DNA of 27,071 nucleotides from Burkholderiales bacterium (GTDB taxonomy: Bacteria > Pseudomonadota > Gammaproteobacteria > Burkholderiales > CAIKXV01). The notes under the pieces were generated by a model. That model was given only the letters and a program-made list of their open reading frames with translations, did no database searches and was not told where the DNA came from. The stretch is taken from the NCBI GenBank assembly GCA_014379045.1, contig JACMMK010000366.1:1-27071 (forward strand), given 5' to 3'. Shown in pieces: positions 1 to 7,059 of this stretch; positions within the stretch are counted from its first letter, which is position 1; each line of letters opens with the position of its first letter. The translations under genes were made by a program, and so were the position numbers.

Positions 1-1057
1 CGGCGCCCGCGCTGCGCGGCCCGACCTTTAGGAGCCCGCCCGCATCGATCCACGCGATGCTGCCCCCGCCGGCGCCGATCGTGTGCAGGTCGAGCGTCCG
101 TGTGCGCACCGGGTAGCCGCCCATCTCGCGCTGGCTTTTCTTGGCCGGCTCACCCGCCTTGATCAGGCAGACATCGGTGCTGGTGCCCCCCATGTCGAAG
201 GTGATCATGTCGGCGACCCCGATCCGTTGCCCCAGCCGCGCGCTGCCGATCGCGCCGCCGGCGGGTCCGGAAAAGAACGTGTTGATCGGCAGTCGCTTGA
301 CCGCCGCCGGGGTCACCGCGCCGCCGTTGGACTGCATCACGCGCGGCGACCGCGGCACTCCCAGCGCACGCACGCCGGCCTCGAAGCGGTCGAGGTAGTT
401 CGCCATGATCGGCATCAGGCTCGCGTTGACCAGCGTCGATGCGCAACGTTCGAACTCGCGGAACTCGGCCAGCACTTCGACCGAGGCACAGACCGCGACC
501 CCGGGCCACGCCGCTTCGACGATCTGGCGCGCGCGCACCTCGTGCGCGGGGTTCTGGTACGAGTGCAGGAAGCAGATCGCGACCGCCTGCACGCCTGCGG
601 CGCGCAGCGTGTGTACCGCGTCGTGTACGCCCTGCTCATCGAGCGCGACGACGACCCGGCCCTCGACGTCGACCCGCTCGCGCACCTCCATCCGGCAGTC
701 GCGCGCGGCCGGTGGCGTCGGCTTCACCTTGTCGAGGTTGAAGTAGTCGGGCCGGCGCTGACGCGCGAGTTCGATCACGTCGCGGAAGCCCTCGGTCGTG
801 ATCAGGCCGGTCTTCGCCCACTTGCCCTCGAGCACGGCATTGGTCGCGAGCGTCGTGCCGAGCACCAGGAACTCGACCTCCTCCGCGGCGACCCCGGACT
901 GCGCCAGCAGTTCCCGGATGCCGTCGTGGATGCCGGCTGCCGGATCCGCGGTGCGCGTCGGGACCTTGTGATACTCCCAGCGTCCGGCGGAAGGCTCCGC
1001 CAGGACGAGGTCGGTGAACGTGCCACCGGTGTCGATACCGATCCAGTATCCCGCCAT
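1..1057 (-). CDS. Hydantoinase/oxoprolinase family protein, HyuA-like subunit (partial, C-terminus beyond left edge)
   Basis: ATP-dependent hydrolase of cyclic amides (hydantoins, 5-oxoproline) or a related acetone/acetophenone-carboxylase-type subunit; the exact substrate cannot be read. About 352 residues are visible of a family usually near 680-700. The N-terminus has the phosphate-binding motif GIDTGGTFTD (residues 7-16). Then come TTLATNAVLEGK and the mid-protein motifs FFSGPAGG and TFDMGGTSTDV, followed by HTIGAGGGSIAW near the edge. All are hallmarks of the hydantoinase A / oxoprolinase N-terminal and core domains. The start is the ATG at 1057; an adjacent ATG at 1060 is equally possible. 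The HyuB partner would be expected to the left, outside the window. Bug-type receptor genes lie directly upstream on the same strand, a common pairing in Burkholderiales. Family assignment is confident, substrate is not. Confidence 0.9.
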   Translation of the reverse strand, partial: MAGYWIGIDTGGTFTDLVLAEPSAGRWEYHKVPTRTADPAAGIHDGIRELLAQSGVAAEEVEFLVLGTTLATNAVLEGKWAKTGLITTEGFRDVIELARQRRPDYFNLDKVKPTPPAARDCRMEVRERVDVEGRVVVALDEQGVHDAVHTLRAAGVQAVAICFLHSYQNPAHEVRARQIVEAAWPGVAVCASVEVLAEFREFERCASTLVNASLMPIMANYLDRFEAGVRALGVPRSPRVMQSNGGAVTPAAVKRLPINTFFSGPAGGAIGSARLGQRIGVADMITFDMGGTSTDVCLIKAGEPAKKSQREMGGYPVRTRTLDLHTIGAGGGSIAWIDAGGLLKVGPRSAGA

Positions 1058-1222
1058 CATCGTTCCATCATCGTCGTTCGGTCGTCATCGCCCACGTCGC
1101 CATCGGTTACGTCGTCTGTTCGCGACGATACCCGCGCGATCGTTTCGTCGCTGTCGAAGCGCGGGCTGCGCACCCAAGGCGTCGAGACGCAGCCTCAACC
1201 TTACACGCAGTGCCGGCCCGCT

Positions 1223-1766
1223 TCACTCGACGCGGGTGCCGGTCTCCTTCACGACCTTTCCCCAGCGCTCGACCTCGGCGCGCAGGAACGTATCGAACTG
1301 TTGCGGAGTGCCGCCGCCGACGTCGACGCCTCTTCACCGGCAGCGCCGCGTGAACGCCGACCAGCAGCGACGAGGACGCGGTGTAGACGAACGGGGTGAA
1401 GTCATTGACGACGCTGTACGCGAGCTTGGGATACAGCGTGGCGTTGATCGCGTGCGCCAGACTGATGTTGAGGATCGTGTAGCCATCGGGCGTCGCTCGC
1501 GCGACGACTTCGGCGCCGACGTTGCCGCCGGCGCCGGGCCGGTTGTCGATGATCACCGCGTGGTTCGAAGCTTCGCTCATCTTCTGTCCGCGGACGCGCG
1601 CCAGGATGTCGTTGAGGCCGCCGGGCGCGAACGCGACGACATAGCGGATCGCACGGGTCGGGTAAAGGATCGATGCCGCAGGCGACTGCGCGTGCGCAGT
1701 GAGCGGCGACGCTACGACTGCGCAGACGAATACAGCAATTACTGGCTTGACCGGATTGCAACGCAA
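1223..1766 (-). pseudogene. Bug/TctC-family periplasmic substrate-binding protein, internally deleted remnant
   Basis: The N-terminal third is intact: a signal peptide ending near AHAQS, then AFAPGGLNDILAR, VIIDNRPGAGGNVGAE, TPDGYTILN and the strand ending VGVHAALPV. Around 1330-1335 the frame jumps. A different frame then carries a typical Bug C-terminus, GVDVGGGTPQQFDTFLRAEV and then ERWGKVVKETGTRVE, ending at the TGA at 1223-1225. Roughly 145 codons of the central domain are missing compared with the usual 320-330 residues. The original frame runs on as arginine-rich nonsense to 1107. A TTG at 1766 is the only reasonable start, 7 nt after the stop of the upstream Bug gene and in the same frame as it. 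The product could not form the two-lobed fold. This is either a real deletion or an assembly error. Confidence 0.8.
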
Positions 1767-1772
1767 TTCAGT

Positions 1773-2728
1773 TCACTCCACCTTGATGCCGGCACGACGA
1801 ACCACGTCGCCGAAGCGGGCGAGGTCGCGCCGCACCAGTTCACCGAATTGCTCGGGCGTGCCGGAGAGCGCCTCGAGTCCCTGGACCGCGAAGCGCTCGC
1901 GTACGTCGGACTGGCGCAGCACCGCCACCGCTTCTTCGTTCAGGCGACGCACGATGTCGGCCGCGACGCCCGCCGGCACGAACAGCCCGTACCACTCGGC
2001 GAAATCGAAATCCTTCACCCCCGACTCGATCATCGTCGGCACCTCGGGCAGCAGCGCCGAACGCTGCGCCGTGCTCACCGCGATTGCGCGCACACGACCG
2101 GATTTGACGAACGGCAACACCGACGGCAAGGTCGGGAACGCGAACTGCACATGTCCGGCGGCGAGATCGGCCACCGCCGGCGCGCCGCCCTTGTACGCGA
2201 TGCCTACGGTGCGGATGCCGGACACCAGATTGAACATCTCGGCCGAGACCTGCATCGTCGTGCCCGCGCCCGAGTACGCGAAGTTCAGTTCGCCCGGGCG
2301 TTGGAAGCCGGCAGCACCGGATGCACCGCGAGCACCATCGGTGCCCGTGCGACCAGCGTCACCGGCGCGAAATCCTTGACGATGTCGAACGGCATCCTCG
2401 CCACGAGTGCCGGATTGATCGACACGCTGGTGATCGCCAGCAGCATCGTGTAGCCATCGGGCGCCGCCTTCGCGACCGCCTCCGCGCCGATGTTTCCCGC
2501 GGCACCCGCACGGTTGTCGACGATGAACGACTGGCCCGTTCGTTCGGACATCTTCTGCGCGATCACGCGCGCGGCGAAGTCGGTGCCGCCACCGGCCGGC
2601 CAGGGCACGATGATGCGCACCGGCTTCGACGGGAAACCTGCGCCCGGCGACTGCGCATGCAGTGGCACGCTCGCTGCGAACAGCGGTGCCACGCAAAGCG
2701 CAAGCCGGGGTATCCGAAGGTAGTTCAT
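1773..2728 (-). pseudogene. Bug/TctC-family periplasmic substrate-binding protein, frameshifted
   Basis: The 5' part (ATG at 2728, preceded by a GGAG box 8 nt away) gives a signal peptide ending PLHAQS. It continues with VRIIVPWPAGGGTDFAARV, FIVDNRAGAAGNIGAE, APDGYTMLL and MVLAVHPVLPASNA, and hits a stop near 2285. The 3' part is in another frame, starting around 2297 with PGELNFAYSGAGT. It runs through VGIAYKGGAPAVADL, VPTMIESGVKDFDFAEWYG and a normal C-terminus to 1773. Relative to intact family members about 11 residues (the helix between LPxxS and RPGEL) are missing at the joint, so this is a short deletion that shifts the frame rather than a single-base slip. Both halves are otherwise well conserved, so the lesion is recent or is a consensus error. 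Confidence 0.8.
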
Positions 2729-3010
2729 GTCGCGATCTCCGCTCGATGCATCGAAGATCTCCTTTGGCGACGGCGCGCGGAGGCATCGCCCGCGGCCTTG
2801 TGAGCGTCGGCTGCAAGCGCACCGCACGACGCAAACGCGACGACGACTCTTGTTCATCCAACGACCCGCCGATCTTATTGCATTCACAGGCGGTATGGAT
2901 GGGTGTCGCCGACTTCGGTGCACCCGATCGACGCCGGTCGCGCTGCGGCCACGAATGGCGTGTGCAATACTTTCGGACCTGACGCCCGGTCCGGCCCTCC
3001 AAAGCGGAAG
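2729..3010. other. Divergent intergenic region between two Bug genes
   Basis: This 282-bp spacer must hold the promoters for the minus-strand Bug/HyuA genes and for the plus-strand Bug gene. It is less GC-rich around 2845-2900 than its surroundings, which fits promoter DNA. I could not pick convincing -35/-10 pairs or an operator. ORFs crossing it lack family resemblance and look like chance extensions. Confidence 0.4.
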
Positions 3011-3994
3011 ATGAACGCACGTATCGTCCTCGCCATCGTGCTTGCTGAAGCGATCGCGTCGCCTGGCACCGTGCAGGCGCAAACGGGTGGTGCCGCGACC
3101 TATCCGCTGAAGCCGATCCGCTGGATCATCGACTTTCCCGCAGGCGGCGTGTCCGACACGATCGCGCGCGCGGTGAGCGCCCGGTGGTCGGAGGCGCTCG
3201 GGCAACCGATCGTCGTCGACCCGCGTCCGGGCGGCGGCGGCATGCTCGCCTACGGCCTGGGCGCGCGCGCGATTGCCGACGGCTACACGATGTCGTTCGT
3301 GAGCGCGCCCTTCGTGCTTCTCGTCAGCCTGCACGAGAAGCCGCAGTACCGGGTGACTGACTTCGCCCCGGTGGGTCTGATCGGCACTGCTCCGAACATT
3401 CTGGTGGCGGCGCCGAAGGTGATGGCCCGATCGGCGCGCGAGTTGATCGCATGGGCAAAGGGTCGTCCCGACGCGGTCAACTTCGCATCGGTCGGCGTCG
3501 GGTCCGGGCCGCATCTGTCGGGCGAGCTGTTCAACCAGGTCACCGGCATCCGCGCGACGCATGTGCCGTTCAATGGCAGCGCCGCTGCGATGAACGACCT
3601 GATGGCAGGCCGCGTCGACTACATGTTCGTGAATCTGCCCTCGGCGGCCCCGCTGGTGAAGTCCGGCCGTCTGCAACTGCTGGCGGCCGGTGGCGAGCGG
3701 CGCATCGCCGGCTTCCCGGACACCCCGACGGTCGCCGAAGCCGGGTTTCCCGGATTCCGATCGATCGGCTTCTACGGCGTCGCCGCGCCCGCCGGGTTGC
3801 CCGCGGCGGTGACGACACGGCTGCAACGCGAACTCGCACAGGTGCTCGCGTTACCCGATGTGCGCGAACGCCTGGCCACGCTCGGGGTCGACCCTCCGAC
3901 CAGCGAGCTCAGTGATTTCCGCGCGTTCATGCTCGACGAAACGAAGCGCTGGGAGCGCGTGATCCGCGAGGCGAAGGTCAAGATAGACAGCTAG
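3011..3994 (+). CDS. Bug/TctC-family tripartite tricarboxylate transporter substrate-binding protein
   Basis: Secreted periplasmic receptor that would bind a small carboxylate-type ligand. It has 327 residues, the normal family length. The ATG at 3011 is chosen because it begins a signal peptide (hydrophobic IVLAIVLAEAIA, cleavage likely after VQAQ). The frame is open further upstream but that part does not look like a signal sequence. Family motifs are YPLKPIRWIIDFPAGGVSD, ADGYTMSF, HVPFNGSAAAMNDLMAGRV, FPDTPTVAEAGFPGF and a C-terminal KRWERVIREAKVKI. Oddity: the usual DNRPGAGGN segment reads DPRPGGGGM, so the Asn of the ligand loop is Pro here. It is transcribed divergently from the two broken Bug genes. 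No membrane components (TctA/TctB) are nearby, as is normal for orphan Bug genes. Confidence 0.9.
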   Translation: MNARIVLAIVLAEAIASPGTVQAQTGGAATYPLKPIRWIIDFPAGGVSDTIARAVSARWSEALGQPIVVDPRPGGGGMLAYGLGARAIADGYTMSFVSAPFVLLVSLHEKPQYRVTDFAPVGLIGTAPNILVAAPKVMARSARELIAWAKGRPDAVNFASVGVGSGPHLSGELFNQVTGIRATHVPFNGSAAAMNDLMAGRVDYMFVNLPSAAPLVKSGRLQLLAAGGERRIAGFPDTPTVAEAGFPGFRSIGFYGVAAPAGLPAAVTTRLQRELAQVLALPDVRERLATLGVDPPTSELSDFRAFMLDETKRWERVIREAKVKIDS

Positions 3995-4061
3995 CCGCGT
4001 CCGCTCGCGGATCGGCGCCTCGCGCGAATCAGGAAGCGCACCCCTGCATCTAGGAGACGTA

Positions 4062-5336
4062 GTGCCGATCGAAACGCTGCAGTCCTTTCCCCTGCCCTAT
4101 TCGGGCCTCGCGCATGCGGCATGCGTCAAGGCCGGCCCATGGGTATTCATCAACGGCATCGAGGCGACCGACTATGCCACCGGCCTCGCGCCCGAGGTCC
4201 TCGGCGAGCCCGGACTCGCTCTGCACGGCTTGCCACGCCATCGACGCGAGGGCGATTTCATCGCGCAGCGATTGAAGTCGATGCTGACCGCCGCCGGAAC
4301 CTCGTTCGCCAATACGGTGCGCCTCGACCAGTACTACCCGACGTGGAAGGCGGTCGACCCGTACCATCGCGCGCGCCGCGCCGCGTTCGGCGACTACATC
4401 CCGCCGAGCACCTCGGTGGTGATGGATCGGCTGTTGGTCGACGACGCCGACATCGCGGCGAACCTGATCGCGGTGATCCCCGGCAGCGGCCTCGAACCGC
4501 GCCGCGTCGATCCCCCTCTGGTGACCGCGCCGACGTGGTCGGGTTTCGTGCCGGCGGCAGTCGTCGGCGACTTCGTGTTCGTCGCCGGCCAGATGGCGCG
4601 CGGCCCGGACGGCCCCGACGCGCGCGCCCATGTACCGGCACACAGCCGCTGGGGCGGGCACGAGGCACGGAAGCAGGCGGAGTACGTGATCGACCACCGG
4701 CTCGCGCCCGCGCTGGAGGCGGCGGGTGCGTCGCTGAAGGGTGCACTCAAGGCGCAGGCGTACCTGCGCCACGCCGAAGATCTGCCGCACTTCCTCGAAG
4801 TATGGAACGACCGCTTCGGCACGCGCCAGGTCGCGTTGACGATCGTGCACACGAGGGACTTCGGCTTGGTCGACGGCAGCCTCGAAATCAACCTGGTCGC
4901 GTTGCGCGACGGCGTGTCGGCGTCGAAGCGGGTGCTCGATGTCGACATACCGGAGCAAGCGTGCTTCGGGGCCCCGGGCGTGGCGGCCGGCAATCTGCTG
5001 TTCGCCTCCGGGTTGATGGCGTGCGATCACGTGGGCGCCGACGCATCGATCAGCGGCGCGCGTGCCCTGCGTCACCTCGGCACGCCTGCTCGCGCCGAGA
5101 TGGCCACGCTGCTACGGCATGCGATCCGGATTTGCGAGGCGGGCGGCACCTCGGCCGCGGCGATCACGCGTGCGGTTCAGTTCCATACCGACCTGTCTGA
5201 CTTCCGCGATGCGTTGGCGATATGGGAGTACGTAGCTGGAGTACGAGGCATTCCGTATTCTGCGGTTCAGGTGCCGTCTCATCCGGTGGCGGGATGTGCG
5301 ATGACCCTTGATTTCTGGGCTTGGGCAGGACAGTGA
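4062..5336 (+). CDS. Three-domain RidA/YjgF-family protein
   Basis: RidA-fold proteins are usually about 130 residues and form trimers that hydrolyse reactive enamine/imine intermediates. This one has 424 residues and I read three consecutive RidA-like units: about 1-140 (WVFINGIEA, then STSVVMDRLLVDDADIAANL), about 155-282 (FVFVAGQMARGPDG, then VALTIVHTRDFGLVDGSLEI) and about 293-422 (LLFASGLMACDH, then YSAVQVPSHPVAGCAMTLDF). The Arg that binds the substrate carboxylate in RidA appears to be kept in units 1 (R123) and 2 (R265) but lost in unit 3. A single chain could thus fold as a pseudo-trimer. The start is GTG at 4062 behind a TAGGAG box. It lies downstream of a Bug gene on the same strand, with a 67-bp gap. 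Confidence 0.75.
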   Translation: MPIETLQSFPLPYSGLAHAACVKAGPWVFINGIEATDYATGLAPEVLGEPGLALHGLPRHRREGDFIAQRLKSMLTAAGTSFANTVRLDQYYPTWKAVDPYHRARRAAFGDYIPPSTSVVMDRLLVDDADIAANLIAVIPGSGLEPRRVDPPLVTAPTWSGFVPAAVVGDFVFVAGQMARGPDGPDARAHVPAHSRWGGHEARKQAEYVIDHRLAPALEAAGASLKGALKAQAYLRHAEDLPHFLEVWNDRFGTRQVALTIVHTRDFGLVDGSLEINLVALRDGVSASKRVLDVDIPEQACFGAPGVAAGNLLFASGLMACDHVGADASISGARALRHLGTPARAEMATLLRHAIRICEAGGTSAAAITRAVQFHTDLSDFRDALAIWEYVAGVRGIPYSAVQVPSHPVAGCAMTLDFWAWAGQ

Positions 5337-5396
5337 CGAGGATGCGCAGACCCACTGTCCCGCTGCTGCGAGTGCGATAGCGAAAGGTCGTGATCG

Positions 5397-6272
5397 ATGA
5401 CGTCAGTGCCACGGGTGGAAACGCTCTTCCATTACTGCCCTACATCGACGTTTCATTCGATCATCCAGAACAGTTCTATCTGGCTTTCCTCCCTTAGCCT
5501 GTCCAACGATCGCCTCGAAGGGCGACTCATCAGCAAGGCGCTGGGCAAACTTGCCCAACGGGACGATGTGACGCCTGACCGTATCGCGCAGTTGGAGGCC
5601 GAGATTCGCAATATCGAAGACACCTATGACGGGCTTGGGTTCTGCCTGTCCGAAGATGGTGACCTGTTGAGCCAGTGGCGCGCCTATGCTGCAGATGCCA
5701 GTGGCCTCTCGATCGGTTTCGATCGCGGGTATCTGGAACGTGCCGTGGGCGATGCCGAGGGGCCGGAGTATCGGCATCTGGCGCTCGACAAAGTGGTATA
5801 CAGCGAGCCCGAGCACCTGACGCTACTCGAAGACATGTATCAACGCGTTCGAGGTCGTTATCGCGAAGCAGGCTCGTCCGCCGCCGCCGAAGCCGACGCG
5901 GCGCCGTGGATTGCAGCAGGGGCAGCAGATGACCAAGGTTGGATGCGGGACATTGCGGACCCGCTGTACTGGGAACTGTTCCGCTTCATTCCCACTTTGT
6001 ATCTGCTGAAGTCGGCCGCTTTTCGAGAAGAACGTGAATGGCGACTACACACCATCCGCACACGGGGCATTACCGGCGCTTACGCACATCGGCCGGATCG
6101 AAACAGATTGGTACCCTACTTGAAGTTCCTGCTTGCCCCGGAATGCCAGCCGATCACGACGGTGGTCCTCGGTCCCAAGCATACCTCGGACCCGATCGAC
6201 GTCGGCGCATTCCTCCGCACGCACGGGTTCAACCGCGTGGATGTGGTCCGCTCCGAAGCCAGTTATCAGTAA
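5397..6272 (+). CDS. DUF2971 domain-containing protein
   Basis: 291 residues resembling the DUF2971 family, whose function is not known to me. Supporting motifs are the N-terminal LFHYCPTSTFHSIIQ and LWLSSLSLSNDRLEG-like segment (about residues 10-42), the central LSQWRAYAADASGLSIGF (91-108) and the C-terminal LLKSAAFREEREWRLH (about 203-218) followed by a basic PYLKFLLAPE strand. There is no signal peptide or membrane segment, so it should be cytoplasmic. The start is ATG 5397 with a weak AAAGG box about 10 nt upstream. Its codon use is visibly less GC-biased than the flanking metabolic genes, which suggests acquired DNA. DUF2971 genes often occur in accessory or defence-rich regions, which fits the TIR gene downstream, but I do not assign a function. 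Confidence 0.8.
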   Translation: MTSVPRVETLFHYCPTSTFHSIIQNSSIWLSSLSLSNDRLEGRLISKALGKLAQRDDVTPDRIAQLEAEIRNIEDTYDGLGFCLSEDGDLLSQWRAYAADASGLSIGFDRGYLERAVGDAEGPEYRHLALDKVVYSEPEHLTLLEDMYQRVRGRYREAGSSAAAEADAAPWIAAGAADDQGWMRDIADPLYWELFRFIPTLYLLKSAAFREEREWRLHTIRTRGITGAYAHRPDRNRLVPYLKFLLAPECQPITTVVLGPKHTSDPIDVGAFLRTHGFNRVDVVRSEASYQ

Positions 6273-6509
6273 GGGTCCGTGCCAGTAAGGCTCCGTTCAC
6301 TGTAGTCAACGCCTGGACCTGGTCCGGTTCGAGACGCTTGACCCAAGCCCCCGAGACACTCCAGGCTAGGCAAGTCGAAGAAAGAAAGCGCTGTCTAACA
6401 GCTTTCAGCATCGCAGTGCACGTGCTCGACCACACGAATCGTCCACAACGTGCGTCCGAGATCGTTCAACTCGCTGGCAATTTTCACTTCCACGCAACCG
6501 GGAGGTAAG
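6273..6509. other. Intergenic region between DUF2971 gene and exported-protein gene
   Basis: This 237-bp stretch has no supported gene. It has relatively mixed base composition and a weak imperfect hairpin at 6385-6405 (AAAGcgCTGT, loop CTA, ACAGCTTT) with no T-run. The promoter for the 6510 gene should lie here, but no clear -35/-10 pair was identified. Confidence 0.35.
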
Positions 6510-6974
6510 GTGAAAACGTCGCTCGAACCAAGCAATGCATCACTTGTTTACGGCGCAATGGCAGCCGCCGCCATCATCTTCTCGGTCATCCCGTGCGACG
6601 CGATCGCTCAGATGAAGAAGGACGGCGACATTTCCCTCACCGGCGAACCCGCGCGCAGCAGTCCTCAAGCGGACATCGTGCTGAATTTTCTGACGGCCCT
6701 GCGTGCGTCGGACTTAAAAACCATGATGCAGCTCACCACGACGAAACAGGGCGAGCGACTTCAGCAGGAAATGAAGAAGCCGACGCCCGACTTCCAGCAG
6801 AACACCAAGGAGATGCTCGGCGATCTTCCTGCCGATCGGAAAGAGCTGCGCGGCATCATCAAATACGTTCAGATGCATAAGGAACGTGGCCTGGTCAGCT
6901 TCGAGACCAAGCGCAATTCCTGGTTCGTGACGCTCGAGAACGTCGCCGGAACCTGGAAGGTCGCTGGGTTCTAG
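6510..6974 (+). CDS. Small exported protein of unknown function, possibly NTF2-like
   Basis: 154 residues. The start is set at GTG 6510 because a strong GGAGG box lies 5 nt upstream. The resulting N-terminus contains a signal peptide with hydrophobic core YGAMAAAAIIFSVI and a probable cut after CDAIA, before QMKKDGD. The mature part has a helical stretch ADIVLNFLTALRASDLKTM with QLTTTKQGERLQQEM, then a strand-rich end GLVSFETKRNSWFVTLENV and GTWKVAGF. That order resembles small NTF2-like/DUF4878-type periplasmic proteins, but it is a fold impression only. The longer frame back to 6450 adds residues without signal-peptide character. It lies alone between the DUF2971 and TIR genes. Confidence 0.65.
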   Translation: MKTSLEPSNASLVYGAMAAAAIIFSVIPCDAIAQMKKDGDISLTGEPARSSPQADIVLNFLTALRASDLKTMMQLTTTKQGERLQQEMKKPTPDFQQNTKEMLGDLPADRKELRGIIKYVQMHKERGLVSFETKRNSWFVTLENVAGTWKVAGF

Positions 6975-7059
6975 AGGCAGGCACCTGAACTCAGGAATCG
7001 GTCGGAAGTTGCGTCTGGCCGAGTTTTCAGTGGCGCCAACCTAGGATACACGCCACGCC

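Noticed and set aside
1014..2453. A 479-codon plus-strand frame over the broken Bug genes
   Set aside because: Composition is Arg/His-rich with no family motif. The minus strand has clear Bug sequence there.
4050..5075. A 341-codon minus-strand frame opposite the RidA-like gene
   Set aside because: Mirror frame; the plus strand has an RBS, a family fold and a sensible start.
6385..6405. Hairpin as rho-independent terminator after the DUF2971 gene
   Set aside because: The stem is bulged and short, no T-run follows, and it lies more than 100 bp from the stop codon.
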